Below are positions 33,559-43,700 of a stretch of DNA of 64,000 bases, piece by piece; position 1 is the stretch's first letter, and each line of letters begins with the position of its first letter. Made by a program: the position numbers and the translations under genes. Source of the stretch: Chloroflexota bacterium (lineage in GTDB: Bacteria > Chloroflexota > Anaerolineae > UBA4142); assembly GCA_016208315.1 (NCBI GenBank), contig JACQYF010000209.1:1-64000 (forward strand), written 5' to 3'. The notes under the pieces were generated by a model, which worked only from the letters and a program-made list of their open reading frames with translations, was not told where the DNA came from and did not search any database.

Positions 33559-35383
33559 GCAAGAAACGCCAGCCCTGTTGTCGGCGCTGACCGTCGAAAT
33601 CGCGCTGTATGCGGCGCTCGCGCTGATTGCGCTTGGAGTCCGGCTGTTCGTGTTAGGCGATGCTCCACTCGACGGCGACGAGGCCGCGCAGGCGCTCGGT
33701 TCGTGGCGATTCATCAACGGCGTCCCGGATGGATTCACCGGCAGCCCGCTGTTGTTTACCGGCAACGCGGTCTTGTTCCTGCTCTTTGGCGCAAACGACG
33801 GTCTGCCCCGCGTGTTGCCCGCGCTCTTCGGCAGCGCGCTAGTTTTGCTGCCCGCGCTCTTCCGCCGGGAATTGGGACGCGCGGGCGCGCTCATCGCCAG
33901 CGCCTTGCTCGCCTTCTCGCCTTCGCTCGTTTTCTTCTCTCGTGATACGAACGGCGCGATCATTGCCGTAACGTGCGCGCTGGCCGCGCTCGCGTTCGTT
34001 TGGCGTTACCTGGGCGACCGCGCGGCGCGCGATTTGTACGCGGCGAGCGTCCTGGCCGCGCTTGCCTTTCTCGCGGGCCGCGAAGTGTGGACCGTTGCGC
34101 TTGTCGTTGGCGTGTTCGTCGCGATTCGTTTTTCGCGCGTCCGCCAACTCGTCGCGACGCCCGGCGCCGCCGAGATGTCGGACGGCCCAATTCAATCTGT
34201 CGAGGTATTGGGCGAAAAGAACGATTGGCGTCAAGCAGGCCTGCTGTTTGCGCTTGTTTTCGTCGGCGTCGGAACGGCGTTTTTCACGCACTTGGACGGA
34301 GTCGGCGCGGCTTTCAATCTCTTTGGCGCATGGCTCGAAGGCCTGCGCCCCGGTGGCTCATTGTTCGATCCACTGAGATTGCTCGTGGTCTATGAGCCGA
34401 TACCGCTTTTCTTCAGCGCGGTGGCACTGGTGGCTCTATTCTTTATGGCGCGTACCGCCGACCGCGAACGAATGCCGTTAATCGTCCTTGGGTTTTGGGC
34501 CGTGATCGCGTTCCTGCTTTATTCGATTGGCGAAGATACAAGCCCCGCGCGAGTGGTCGCGCTGGTCGTCCCCCTCGCGCTGATCGCGGGTTGGTACATT
34601 GGCAATTGGATCACGCGTTTGGTCGAGGAATATAGTGTGCCCGATGCGACACAGGCACTCTTGACGCAAGAACTGCCGGTCTATTTCTTCGCCGGCGCCA
34701 TCGGCGCGTTCCTGTATTTTGTGCTCGCCGAATTTGCCACGCGGGGCAGCGTGCTCGCCGCCGACCTCTTCGTCGCGCTCTTTGGATTTGCCCAGCCCGC
34801 GGCGGGGCCGGCATTCAACGGCATCGTGCTGACCGGCTTGATCGCGATTGCGCTCGCCGCGATAGCATTCCTTGCGGTGACGACTCTCGGCTGGGTGCGC
34901 GCCAAGAATCTCGCCATCGCGCTCGCGCTCACACTGCTGCTCGCATGGACGTTTCGCCAAATGGTGCTGGCGAACTTCTCCTCTCCGCCCAACCCACAAG
35001 AATGGCTGGTCGGTCGAACGACATCGCTCAACGTCCGCGATCTGGCGAATGACTTGCAAGACATTTCGCGTTGGCGCGCCAACGATTCGCGCACGATCAA
35101 TATTTTGGTGGACGATTCGCTCGGCCCGATTGTGGGCTGGTATCTGCGCGACTTTCGGAACGCGCGGTGGGTTGCCCGCCCGACGATGGGCGAAGGAATT
35201 CAAGCGTTGGTGCTGCCCGCGAACGCGCCGGCCACCGCCGAGAACCTGATGAGCCAACGTTATCGTCTCGAGCTGGCGCGCAGCGCGAACCTCCAGCCCA
35301 ATTTTCTGCGCTGGCTGATCTTTCGCGACGTGGGCAACGTGGATTATTCCGAAGCGGTGTTGTGGATTCAACAACCTCAATAA
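33524..35383 (+). CDS. GT-C glycosyltransferase (PMT-like)
   Basis: This 619-residue protein has about 12 membrane helices with the acidic motif LDGDEAAQ at about 49-55 in the first periplasmic loop, then SRDTNGAIIAVTCALAAL like the TIGR03663 neighbours. The C-terminal 120 residues form a soluble domain (INILVDDSLGPIVGWYLRDF). ATG 33524 overlaps the DUF2298 gene by 35 bp, implying translational coupling. It is followed by heptamer array F. Confidence 0.82.
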   Translation: MAISEYTRARNEQETPALLSALTVEIALYAALALIALGVRLFVLGDAPLDGDEAAQALGSWRFINGVPDGFTGSPLLFTGNAVLFLLFGANDGLPRVLPALFGSALVLLPALFRRELGRAGALIASALLAFSPSLVFFSRDTNGAIIAVTCALAALAFVWRYLGDRAARDLYAASVLAALAFLAGREVWTVALVVGVFVAIRFSRVRQLVATPGAAEMSDGPIQSVEVLGEKNDWRQAGLLFALVFVGVGTAFFTHLDGVGAAFNLFGAWLEGLRPGGSLFDPLRLLVVYEPIPLFFSAVALVALFFMARTADRERMPLIVLGFWAVIAFLLYSIGEDTSPARVVALVVPLALIAGWYIGNWITRLVEEYSVPDATQALLTQELPVYFFAGAIGAFLYFVLAEFATRGSVLAADLFVALFGFAQPAAGPAFNGIVLTGLIAIALAAIAFLAVTTLGWVRAKNLAIALALTLLLAWTFRQMVLANFSSPPNPQEWLVGRTTSLNVRDLANDLQDISRWRANDSRTINILVDDSLGPIVGWYLRDFRNARWVARPTMGEGIQALVLPANAPATAENLMSQRYRLELARSANLQPNFLRWLIFRDVGNVDYSEAVLWIQQPQ

Positions 35384-35443
35384 AACGTAAAACGAAAAAC
35401 GTAATCCGACACCGCTTACGTTTCACGTTTTACGCTTTACGGA
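35383..35443. repeat. Heptanucleotide repeat array F
   Basis: Units cgtaaaa, cgaaaaa and cgtaatc are followed by inverted cttacgt, ttcacgt, tttacgc and tttacgg. The dyad fills the gap before the TIGR03663-like gene. Confidence 0.85.
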
Positions 35444-35453
35444 TTGAATTGCT

Positions 35454-38400
35454 ATGGCAGTAATTGCAGACGAACGCAAGACATCTTTTCTCCACAAGCC
35501 GCTGCTCGCGGCGATGACGATTGATTGGGAACGCGTGATATTCATTGCGATTGTCGCGCTCGGCATCGTCACGCGGCTGTGGGATTTGCCGTATCGCGCG
35601 TGGAACCATGATGAAGCGATCCACACCGATTGGTCGTGGAACCTCTACACCGGGCGCGGCTACCAGCACAACCCGATTTATCACGGCCCATTTCTCTATG
35701 AATTTACCGCGTTCATCTTTTTCCTCTTTGGCGATAACGACGTCACGGGGCGAATTCCCAATGCGCTGTTTGGCATGGTGCTCGTGGCGCTGCCGTACTT
35801 TTTCCGCAAATGGCTTGGACGCAAGGGCGCGCTCATCACGGCGGCTATGCTCCTGATTTCGCCGGTGGTGCTGTACTATTCGCGTTTCAACCGGCACGAT
35901 ATTTACGTCGAAGTTTTCACCGTCGGGATGGCGTTGGCGATCTGGAAATACTTTGACGAGCGGAAAGAGTTCTGGCTCTACGCGACCGCGCTGCTCCTCG
36001 TCTTTGCCTTTGCGGCCATGGAGACCACCTTTATCTTTGCGGCGGTTTTCGCCGTTTTCCTTTGCGGGCATTTCACGTTCGAGTACTTGAGGCCGCGCGT
36101 GCGCTGGAGCGACATGCGCATCGGCTTGTTCGCCGCGATCTTGGGCATTCCGTTCCTCGCGCTGATTATCGGTTATCAGGCCTTCCGCTCGCTCCGTGGA
36201 ACGCAGGACCAAGACGCCGACTGGCGCGCGATCCCCAGCTTTGATCTCGCGATGGTTTTTGCGACGCTTGCGATGCCGCTCCTCACGCCCGCGATCATTT
36301 ACCCGCTCAATTCCCTCTGGCAGCGCATCTCGCGTACCGACTTCTTTTCGATTGCGGCGTTCACCGACGTCAATACGCTCACTTCGATCACTCAATCCCA
36401 GCCCGACATGATTCTCCGCGTGCTGGGGCTGACGATTGCGGTAATTCTCTTTTCCGCGTTGTTCGGCATGTGGTGGAACGCACGGCGTTGGGTGATTTGC
36501 GCGCTCTTGTTTTGGCCCATCTTCATCGTCACTTTTACGACCGTGTTTACGAACGGCGGCGGCTTTTTCACCGGCTTGCTCGGCTCGCTCGGCTATTGGC
36601 TCTCGCAGCAGCCCGTGGCGCGCGGCGGGCAACCCTCGTATTACTATTTGCTCGTCACGCTGCCCGAGTACGAATTCTTACCGTACCTCGTCGGCCTCGC
36701 GGCGATGGTTTGGTTTTGGTGGCGCTATCGCACGCTGCAACTGCTCGTCGTCCTCGGCTGGCTGCTCTGGATTATCGTCTACTACATCGCGCTTCGCCCC
36801 TATTTGAGCGGTCTGGTCGCCGGCTCGAACTTGGGTGCGGGCATTTTTGAGCAATTGGTCGTCGCGTTCGCGTTCGTGCTAATACCGCTTACGTTCTTTG
36901 CCACCTACAATCCTGACGATCCCAAGAGCGTCTTCCCCGCGTTTATTTTCACCTGGGCGATCGGCGTCATGGTGCTCTTTAGCTGGGCCGGTGAAAAGAT
37001 GCCGTGGCTCACGATGCACCTCACGATCCCGTTGGCCTTTGCATCGGGATGGGCGCTCGATAAACTTTTAGATGCCGATTGGCGGAGTATGCGCACGCGC
37101 GGCGTCGTTTGGCTGGCATTAACGCTCGTCCTCGCGGTTGTGCTGCTCGTCATGCTTGCCGTCCAGCGACCATTCCAGGGTGTCGAGCTGCAGCAACTGA
37201 GCGCGACGTATGGTTTCCTGGTCGTCGTGGCTTTGCTGCTCGTCGTCGTCGCGCCGACGCTCTATTTCATCGGCCGGCGTTTTTCGCTGCGCGAGATCGC
37301 GCGGGTCGGCGCGCTCGCGCTCGTTCTGCTGATGGCCGCGCTTACAATCCGCTTTGCCTGGATGGCCGTCTATATCAATCCCGACAACGCGGTCGAGACG
37401 ATCATTTACGCGCAGGGTTCGCACGATAACGTGACCGCCATGCAAGAGATTTACGAGCTCTCGCGGCGATTGTGCGCGCAGGTCGCGGTCGGCACGACGC
37501 AGCCCATTCACTGCGATAACGGCACGATCAAAGTCGCGTATGACGACGATTCGTCCTGGCCGTTTGTTTGGTATCTTCGCAACTTCCGCAACGCGCAATA
37601 TTACGGCGCGTCGCCCGGCGCGCCCTTCGACGCCGAAGTCGTCATTGTCGGTCCGAAGAACGAGGAGCAAGTCAGGCCGTTTCTGGGAAACAAATATACC
37701 AAACGGCAGTACAAGCTGATCTGGTGGCCGCTCGAAGGATACAAAGACCTGACGCTGCAACGCGTCGTGGACTATATCCGCGATCCGCAGCAGCGCTCGG
37801 ATTTGTTTACGGCTTGGTTCTATCACCAGTACAAGGAAAGCCAGAGCCAGTGGCCTTACGTCCACAACTTTTCGTTCTACGTCCGCAAGGACGTCGCGGC
37901 GATGTTGTGGAACTATGCGCCCGGCGTTGCGCCGCAGCCGTCCGAGGCCGACGAATACACCAAGAAGACGGTGCAGCTAACGGCGACGCGCACCTTCGGG
38001 TCGGCGGGTGTTGGAAACGGGCAGTTCAATTATCCGCGCAGCGTCGCGATGGACGCGCAGGGCAACATCTATGTAGTGGATTCGGATAACCATCGCATCC
38101 AGAAATTCGATTCGACCAGCAAGTTCGTGACGATGTGGGGCAGCAAAAGTCCGGACAATTTGCCCGCGCCGGCCGGCACGTTCAACCAGCCGTGGGGCAT
38201 CGCGGTAGACAAATCGGGCAGCGTTTACGTCGCCGATACGTGGAACCATCGCATCCAAAAGTTCGACTCGAACGGCAAGCCGCTCTTGGCGTGGGGCACG
38301 AACGGCGACACGCGCGGCATCGCGCAGAGTTTGCCGCTCCAATTTTACGGGCCGCGCGCGATCGCGCTTGACGCGCAGGGCAATGTGTACGTGACCGACA

Positions 38401-38861
38401 CGGGCAACAAGCGTGTGATGAAATTCTCGCCGAACGGCGAACCGCTCGGCCAATATGGCGGCGTCGGCGTAGAGAATGGGCAGTTCCAGGAACCGGTCGG
38501 GCTGGGGATAGACAAGGATGGCAACGTCTACGTCGCCGATACGTGGAACCAACGCATCCAAAAGTTCGATTCGAATTTTAATTTTCTCGCGCAATGGCGC
38601 GTCGAGGCGTGGGACAGCCAGACGGTCGTGAACAAGCCCTACGTCGCGATAGACGCCGACAACAACGTGTTTGTGACCGATCCCGACGCGGCGCGCGTCA
38701 TCAAATTCTCGAGCGATGGCAAGCTGCTCTCCGTCTTTGGCGCGATTGGCGTTGACCTTTCGTCGTTCAACCTGCCGACCGGCCTGGCCTTTGACGCGCA
38801 GGGCAATTTGCACGTCGCCGATTCGGGCAATCAACGGGTCTTAATCTTTAGCAAGCCATGA
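35454..38861 (+). CDS. TIGR03663-like GT-C protein with C-terminal NHL beta-propeller
   Basis: This 1135-residue protein joins two modules. Residues about 25-650 are a GT-C membrane domain with WNHDEAIHTDW at about 50-60, RGYQHNPIYHGPFLYEFTA and YYSRFNRHDIYVEVF, the TIGR03663 signature. Residues about 843-1135 hold six NHL repeats of the type VAMDAQGNIYVVDSDNHRIQKF, enough for one six-bladed propeller, presumably outside the membrane. The propeller could bind the acceptor glycan or protein. The gene overlaps the next by 4 bp. Confidence 0.88.
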   Translation: MAVIADERKTSFLHKPLLAAMTIDWERVIFIAIVALGIVTRLWDLPYRAWNHDEAIHTDWSWNLYTGRGYQHNPIYHGPFLYEFTAFIFFLFGDNDVTGRIPNALFGMVLVALPYFFRKWLGRKGALITAAMLLISPVVLYYSRFNRHDIYVEVFTVGMALAIWKYFDERKEFWLYATALLLVFAFAAMETTFIFAAVFAVFLCGHFTFEYLRPRVRWSDMRIGLFAAILGIPFLALIIGYQAFRSLRGTQDQDADWRAIPSFDLAMVFATLAMPLLTPAIIYPLNSLWQRISRTDFFSIAAFTDVNTLTSITQSQPDMILRVLGLTIAVILFSALFGMWWNARRWVICALLFWPIFIVTFTTVFTNGGGFFTGLLGSLGYWLSQQPVARGGQPSYYYLLVTLPEYEFLPYLVGLAAMVWFWWRYRTLQLLVVLGWLLWIIVYYIALRPYLSGLVAGSNLGAGIFEQLVVAFAFVLIPLTFFATYNPDDPKSVFPAFIFTWAIGVMVLFSWAGEKMPWLTMHLTIPLAFASGWALDKLLDADWRSMRTRGVVWLALTLVLAVVLLVMLAVQRPFQGVELQQLSATYGFLVVVALLLVVVAPTLYFIGRRFSLREIARVGALALVLLMAALTIRFAWMAVYINPDNAVETIIYAQGSHDNVTAMQEIYELSRRLCAQVAVGTTQPIHCDNGTIKVAYDDDSSWPFVWYLRNFRNAQYYGASPGAPFDAEVVIVGPKNEEQVRPFLGNKYTKRQYKLIWWPLEGYKDLTLQRVVDYIRDPQQRSDLFTAWFYHQYKESQSQWPYVHNFSFYVRKDVAAMLWNYAPGVAPQPSEADEYTKKTVQLTATRTFGSAGVGNGQFNYPRSVAMDAQGNIYVVDSDNHRIQKFDSTSKFVTMWGSKSPDNLPAPAGTFNQPWGIAVDKSGSVYVADTWNHRIQKFDSNGKPLLAWGTNGDTRGIAQSLPLQFYGPRAIALDAQGNVYVTDTGNKRVMKFSPNGEPLGQYGGVGVENGQFQEPVGLGIDKDGNVYVADTWNQRIQKFDSNFNFLAQWRVEAWDSQTVVNKPYVAIDADNNVFVTDPDAARVIKFSSDGKLLSVFGAIGVDLSSFNLPTGLAFDAQGNLHVADSGNQRVLIFSKP

Positions 38862-39940
38862 TCGGTGGTGACATCCCAACCGCCAATTTGAAACCCAGAC
38901 AACTACTCACCCTCTTCCTCAGCTTCGCCATTACCGCGATCTTTCTCGCGCTCGCGCTCTATTCGGTTGATTTTGCCGAGTTGGCCGGCGCGATCGCTTC
39001 CGCCGATTATCGTCTTGTGATGGTCGCGGCGCTCTTTACGTTTACCGGCTATGTGCTGCGGACCGCGCGCTGGCAGCATTTTCTCGCGCCCTCCAAGCGA
39101 ATCTCGATCGCGCGTCTCTTCCCCGTCCTCGTCGTCGGTTTCGCGCTCAACAACCTGCTCCCCGGCCGTCCCGGCGAATTCGCGCGCCCGTACGCGCTCA
39201 AGCGCCGCGAAGGGCTGCGCAAGACGCTGGGCTTTGCCACGGTCATCGTCGAGCGCGTCATGGACGGCATCGCGCTGATTGCGTTTTTGCTCCTCGCACT
39301 CGCGGCGTTTGCTCCGTTGCGCATAGACTTGCCCGCGGTGGCAGAAACCATCGCGGCGGCGGCCGCCGTAATCTTTGGGGTGGCGCTCGCGGGTCTCATG
39401 TTCCTGTTGCTCCGCGAAGAGCTGGCGCTCGCCATTTTCCAGCGCGTGACACAGCGGCTTCCGGCTGGGATCGCGGCGCGACTCGAGAAGATGCTCGGCG
39501 CGTTCACCATCGGGCTGCACGCGCTCAAATCGCCCGGCGCGGTGGCGGCGATCGGCGGCTTGTCGCTGGCGGTCTGGGCGTGCGAGAGCGCGTCGTACTT
39601 TATGATCCTGACCGCGTTCGGCCAGTTCGACTCCCTGCCCAGCCGCGTCGTCGCCGCGGCGTTTATGATGGTGCTGATCAATCTGGGGATCATGATTCCA
39701 GCGGCGCCCGGCGGCTTGGGGCCTTACGAAGCCGCGGCGGTCTTTGCGCTCAGCGCCTTCAATGTCAACGAGACGTCGGCCGCCAGCGTCGCGCTCGCCG
39801 CGCATGCGGTCCAATACCTCCTGATCACGACCCTCGGCCTTGTCTTTATCTCGCGCGAAGGCATCTCAATCGCGGTGACCAGTGACCTCGCCACCAACGG
39901 TGGCGAGTCAACAGTCAACAGTGAACCGTCTGAATACTGA
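38858..39940 (+). CDS. Second UPF0104/LPG_synthase_TM flippase-like membrane protein
   Basis: This 360-residue paralogue of the protein at 16746 has VLRTARWQHFLAPSKRISIARLF (split in family terms as R...W), NNLLPGRPGEFARPYALKRR and VIVERVMDGIALIAF. About eight helices are predicted. Its last 20 residues (from about VTSDLATNGGES) are encoded by the left arm and spacer of the 109-bp inverted-repeat element, so the natural C-terminus was probably replaced. ATG 38858 overlaps the upstream stop. It likely flips a lipid-linked intermediate for the glycosyltransferases. Confidence 0.85.
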   Translation: MIGGDIPTANLKPRQLLTLFLSFAITAIFLALALYSVDFAELAGAIASADYRLVMVAALFTFTGYVLRTARWQHFLAPSKRISIARLFPVLVVGFALNNLLPGRPGEFARPYALKRREGLRKTLGFATVIVERVMDGIALIAFLLLALAAFAPLRIDLPAVAETIAAAAAVIFGVALAGLMFLLLREELALAIFQRVTQRLPAGIAARLEKMLGAFTIGLHALKSPGAVAAIGGLSLAVWACESASYFMILTAFGQFDSLPSRVVAAAFMMVLINLGIMIPAAPGGLGPYEAAAVFALSAFNVNETSAASVALAAHAVQYLLITTLGLVFISREGISIAVTSDLATNGGESTVNSEPSEY

Positions 39941-39983
39941 ATACTGCTGACTCGCCACCTTTGGTGGCGAGGTCACTGGTCAC
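39875..39983. repeat. 109-bp element with 36-bp inverted arms
   Basis: Left arm 39875-39910 and right arm 39948-39983 are inverted copies identical at 35 of 36 positions. Each arm contains a smaller cgccacc/ggtggcg palindrome. The 37-bp spacer holds heptamer-type units (acagtca, acagtga, ctgaata). The left arm lies inside the flippase coding sequence. No transposase is present; it could be a miniature mobile element. Confidence 0.85.
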
Positions 39984-39994
39984 TGGCACTTGTC

Positions 39995-40022
39995 TTGTCT
40001 TTTTACCGAACGCGGCTATAAT
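39995..40022 (+). promoter_or_regulatory. Candidate sigma-70-type promoter for sucC
   Basis: TTGTCT (39995-40000) and a consensus TATAAT (40017-40022) are 16 bp apart, 35 bp before GTG 40057. A second TTGTCT overlaps just upstream. Confidence 0.65.
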
Positions 40023-40056
40023 ACCAAAACAGCAATGACATTGCGCGGAGGCCCAC

Positions 40057-41199
40057 GTGAAACTGCACGAGTATCAATCCAAAGCCATCTTCGCCAATTA
40101 CGGCATTCCCATCCCCAAGGGCTCGGTCGTTTCCAACGCCGAAGAAGCGCGCCAGATCGCAGCGCAATTGGGCACGAAGGTGGTCGTCAAAGCCCAGGTG
40201 CTCGTCGGCGGGCGCGGCAAAGCGGGCGGCGTCAAGGTCGCGGCGACGCCGGACGAGGCGGAACAGATCGCCGACCAGATTCTTTCGATGGAAATCAAGG
40301 GCCTGCCGGTGCGTAAGGTCTTGGTGGACGAGGCGCTCAATATCGCGCGCGAGATTTATCTGGGTATCGTCGTGGATCGCGCCGCGCGGCGCGCGACCGT
40401 CATCGCCTCCGCGGCGGGCGGCATGGATATCGAAGAGGTCGCCCGGACCGCGCCGGAAAAGATCATTCGCAAGGCCATTGACCCGGCGCTCGGTCTGCAG
40501 GGGTATCAGGCGCGTGAAATCGCTTTCGGGATTGGGATGGATAAGGCGCTCGTCCGCGAGTTCACGCAGATTGCCGATGGGTTGTATCGCGCCTTTCAGC
40601 GGACCGATGCTTCGCTCGCCGAAATCAATCCCTTGGTGGTCACCGCTGAAGGCAAGTTGATTGCCGCCGACGGCAAGATCGTCGTGGACGACAACGCGCT
40701 CTATCGCCATGCCGATTTGGAGCAGTTGCGCGATGCGGACGAGGAAAGCGAATCGGAGCAGCGGGCGCGCAAAGCCGGCCTGTCCTTCGTCAAGCTCGAT
40801 GGCGATATTGGCTGCATGGTAAACGGCGCGGGCCTGGCGATGGCGACCATGGACGTCATCAAGTTCTACGACGGCGAGCCGGCCAATTTTCTCGACATCG
40901 GCGGCGGGGCCAAGGCCGACAAGGTCAAAGCCGCGCTCGAAATCATACTTTCGGATCCAAACGTCAAAGCGGTGCTGTTCAATATCTTCGGCGGGATCAC
41001 GCGCGGGGACGAAGTCGCGCAGGGCATCGTGGATGGATTAAAGGCGGTGAACGCGCACGTGCCGATGATCGCGCGGATCGTGGGAACGAACGCGGAGGAA
41101 GGGCGCAGGATTCTGGCGAGCGCCAACATGATTACGGCCGAGACTTTGGAAGAGGGCGCGCAAAAAGCCGTGGCCGCGGCCAAGAGCAACGGGCGATAA
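40057..41199 (+). CDS. sucC: Succinyl-CoA ligase (ADP-forming) beta subunit
   Basis: This 380-residue ATP-grasp protein starts [22 protein letters not shown] and has [26 protein letters not shown], the grip [11 protein letters not shown], and [16 protein letters not shown], all classic SucC. With SucD it interconverts succinyl-CoA and succinate in the TCA cycle with substrate-level ATP formation. It starts at GTG with gcggagg upstream and has its own promoter. Unusually, sucD is 9.4 kb downstream, with lysine biosynthesis genes in between. Confidence 0.97.
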   Translation: MKLHEYQSKAIFANYGIPIPKGSVVSNAEEARQIAAQLGTKVVVKAQVLVGGRGKAGGVKVAATPDEAEQIADQILSMEIKGLPVRKVLVDEALNIAREIYLGIVVDRAARRATVIASAAGGMDIEEVARTAPEKIIRKAIDPALGLQGYQAREIAFGIGMDKALVREFTQIADGLYRAFQRTDASLAEINPLVVTAEGKLIAADGKIVVDDNALYRHADLEQLRDADEESESEQRARKAGLSFVKLDGDIGCMVNGAGLAMATMDVIKFYDGEPANFLDIGGGAKADKVKAALEIILSDPNVKAVLFNIFGGITRGDEVAQGIVDGLKAVNAHVPMIARIVGTNAEEGRRILASANMITAETLEEGAQKAVAAAKSNGR

Positions 41200-41200
41200 G

Positions 41201-42541
41201 ATGACACCCAATTGGGACGCGGTTCGCCAGGAAGTAACGGGCTACTTGCAGGACTTGGTGCGGATTGATACGACCAATCCGCCGGGCAATGAAACTCTAG
41301 CCGCCGAGTACCTGGCCGCTGTGCTCCAGCGCGAAGGAATCCAGCCGACCATTGTGGAATCCGCGCCAGGGCGCGGCAATTTGGTCGCGCGTCTCAGAGG
41401 CGATGGCCGCGCCGCGCCGCTCATGCTGATGGTCCATCTCGACGTGGTGACCGCCGAAGCGGACCAATGGACCCGCCCGCCGTTTAGCGGCGATGTGAGC
41501 GGCGGTTACCTTTGGGGCCGCGGCACGCTCGACGCCAAAGAACTCGCCGCGATGGAGCTGGCGACGCTCTTGCTCCTGAAACGCGCGGGCCGGCCTCTCG
41601 CCCGCGATATTATTTTCATGGCCAACGCCGACGAAGAGACGGGCGGCAAGCTCGGCGCGGGCTGGATGGTCAAGCATCACGCCGATCTCATTTGCGCCGA
41701 GTACGCGATCAACGAAGGCGGCGGGTTCGGACTCGACATTCTGGGCGAGCGATTTTTTACGTGCCAGGTTGCCGAAAAAGGGACGGCGCGTTTCGCGATG
41801 CGGACGCGCGGCCGGCCCGGACATGGTTCGCAGCCCACTCGCGATAATGCGGTCCTCAAATTGGCGGACGCGATCCAAAAGATCGGCGCGACGGAACTGC
41901 CGCTGCATGCGACCGCGACGACGCGGTTGTTCGTCGGAGGGGTTGCCGCGAAGGTGGAGCGGCACTATGGCCTCGACTTGCAGGCGCTCCTCGAACCGAG
42001 AAAATACCGCGTCGCCGTCGAGCGCTTGCCAATAGACGATGGCCTGCGCGCGATGTTTTACGCGATGCTGCACAATACGGTCACGCCGACGATGCTGAAT
42101 GCCGGCTGCAAAATCAACGTCATTCCCTCGGTTGCCGAGGCGCGCTGCGATGCGCGCGTGCTGCCGGGCCAAAGCGCGCAGGACTTGCTCGCCGAGGTGC
42201 GCGGGGTCGTGGGCAAAGAAGTCGAGATCGAATTTTTGGACGATACGCCGGCGCTGGAAACTGAATATCGCACGCCGCTTTTCGAGACGATCAGGTGCGT
42301 GATGAAGCGCTACGCGCCCCGCGCGACCTTGTTGCCCTATCTCGTTACCGGCGCGACGGATGCGCGGCACGTTAGCAAGCTGGGCACCAAGGTCTATGGC
42401 TTTGGCCCGATGCTCGGGCCGACGGCCGAATTGGATCGTATCCACGGGCACGACGAACGAATTTCTATCGAGAACCTGGCATTTGGCACGCGCGTTTTGT
42501 ACGATATCGTGAGCGAATTCTGTGGAGGAGAAAGGAGGTAG
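41201..42541 (+). CDS. M20 family metallopeptidase (ArgE/DapE/dipeptidase-like)
   Basis: This 446-residue zinc hydrolase has DTTNPPGNE near the N-terminus, the metal motif [19 protein letters not shown], and catalytic ANADEETGG. An inserted dimerisation lid is apparent in the middle. It begins 1 bp after sucC. M20 members release amino acids from acylated or peptide precursors. Given nearby lys genes it could take part in amino acid metabolism, but LysK is encoded separately. Confidence 0.88.
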   Translation: MTPNWDAVRQEVTGYLQDLVRIDTTNPPGNETLAAEYLAAVLQREGIQPTIVESAPGRGNLVARLRGDGRAAPLMLMVHLDVVTAEADQWTRPPFSGDVSGGYLWGRGTLDAKELAAMELATLLLLKRAGRPLARDIIFMANADEETGGKLGAGWMVKHHADLICAEYAINEGGGFGLDILGERFFTCQVAEKGTARFAMRTRGRPGHGSQPTRDNAVLKLADAIQKIGATELPLHATATTRLFVGGVAAKVERHYGLDLQALLEPRKYRVAVERLPIDDGLRAMFYAMLHNTVTPTMLNAGCKINVIPSVAEARCDARVLPGQSAQDLLAEVRGVVGKEVEIEFLDDTPALETEYRTPLFETIRCVMKRYAPRATLLPYLVTGATDARHVSKLGTKVYGFGPMLGPTAELDRIHGHDERISIENLAFGTRVLYDIVSEFCGGERR

Positions 42542-42630
42542 ACAGGTAAACAGGTAAACAGGTAGACACGTGTACATGTACATGGGTATATGTCTACATG
42601 TCTACCTGTGTACTTGTTTACCTGCCTACT
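42536..42630. repeat. Heptanucleotide repeat array H
   Basis: Units acaggta/aacaggt and gtagaca are followed by inverted tctacct, tgtctac and tttacct. The array starts in the last codon of the M20 gene and runs to lysY. It is closely related to array J at 53203-53290. Confidence 0.85.
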
Positions 42631-42637
42631 GAACACT

Positions 42638-43672
42638 ATGTTACGTACATCTATCGTGGGTGGCTCCGGTTACGGCGGCGGAGAGGTCGTTCGCCTTTTG
42701 CTTTCACATCCACAGGTTGAGATTGCCCAAGTAACGTCCGAGTCGCACGTTGGGCAGTACCTTTACAACGTCCATCCGAATTTACGCGGACGAACGTCGC
42801 TCCAGTTTACTTCGCTCGACCAGTTAGCTGCGTGTGACGTGCTGTATCTGGGTTTGCCTCACGGCGAAACTCAAAAACAGATCGAAAAGTTCGCCGCCCT
42901 GGCGCCGCGTATCGTAGACCTCTCGGCGGACTTTCGCTTGCGCGATCTTGCCGTCTACGAAAAATGGTACGGCGAAATACATCACGCGCCCGACTGGCTG
43001 AGCAAATTCGTGTACGGCCTGCCCGAATTGCACCGCGAGGAAATGCGCGCGGCGAAATACGTGAGCGGCGTCGGCTGCAACGCGACGGCGTCCATCCTCG
43101 CGCTTTTGCCGCTCGCGCGCGCGAATCTGCTCGATGCTGCGCGGCCGGTAATCGTGGACATCAAAGTGGGGTCGAGCGAAGGCGGCAACTCGGCATCATT
43201 CGCGTCGCACCATCCGGAGCGCAGCGGCTCGGTGCGTTCGTTCGCGCCGGTGCGGCATCGGCATACGGCGGAGGTCGAGCAGGAGTTGGGGTTGACCAAC
43301 GTCCACCTCTCGATCACCTCCATCGAGATGGTACGCGGCGTGTTGGCGACGGCGCACTGCTTTTTGCGCGCGGGGACAACCGAAAAGGACTTGTGGCGAG
43401 CGTATCGCGGCGCATACAAAGGCGAGCCATTCGTCCGCATCGTCAAAGACAAGTCCGGCATCTACCGCTATCCTGAACCCAAGATACTCTCCGGCTCGAA
43501 TTACGCCGACGTTGGTTTCGAGTTTGACGAAAGCAATTGTCGCGCCGTCTCGCTCTGTGCGATTGACAACCTGATGAAAGGCGCGGCCGGCAGCGCGGTC
43601 CAAGCCATGAACCTGATGTGCGGGTTCGATGAAACGGCGGGGCTGGAGTTTACGGGGCTACATCCGATTTAG
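42638..43672 (+). CDS. lysY: LysW-type N-acyl-aminoadipyl/glutamyl phosphate reductase (LysY/ArgC)
   Basis: This 344-residue protein has SIVGGSGYGGGEVVRLLLSHP, HPNLRG, YLGLPHGE and the active-site Cys in VSGVGCNATASIL, then VDIKVGSSEGGNS. The overall pattern fits LysY, the reductase acting on LysW-bound phospho-intermediates, rather than a stand-alone ArgC. ATG 42638 is the natural start; the longer frame reads into repeat H. It works with LysZ, LysJ and LysK in this cluster. LysW and LysX are not in the window. Confidence 0.88.
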   Translation: MLRTSIVGGSGYGGGEVVRLLLSHPQVEIAQVTSESHVGQYLYNVHPNLRGRTSLQFTSLDQLAACDVLYLGLPHGETQKQIEKFAALAPRIVDLSADFRLRDLAVYEKWYGEIHHAPDWLSKFVYGLPELHREEMRAAKYVSGVGCNATASILALLPLARANLLDAARPVIVDIKVGSSEGGNSASFASHHPERSGSVRSFAPVRHRHTAEVEQELGLTNVHLSITSIEMVRGVLATAHCFLRAGTTEKDLWRAYRGAYKGEPFVRIVKDKSGIYRYPEPKILSGSNYADVGFEFDESNCRAVSLCAIDNLMKGAAGSAVQAMNLMCGFDETAGLEFTGLHPI

Positions 43673-43700
43673 ACGAGAGTCTAAGGCTCGAGGGGTACCG

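Noticed and set aside
39875-39983. Complete insertion sequence
   Set aside because: There is no transposase ORF; the element is only 109 bp and no target duplication is clear.
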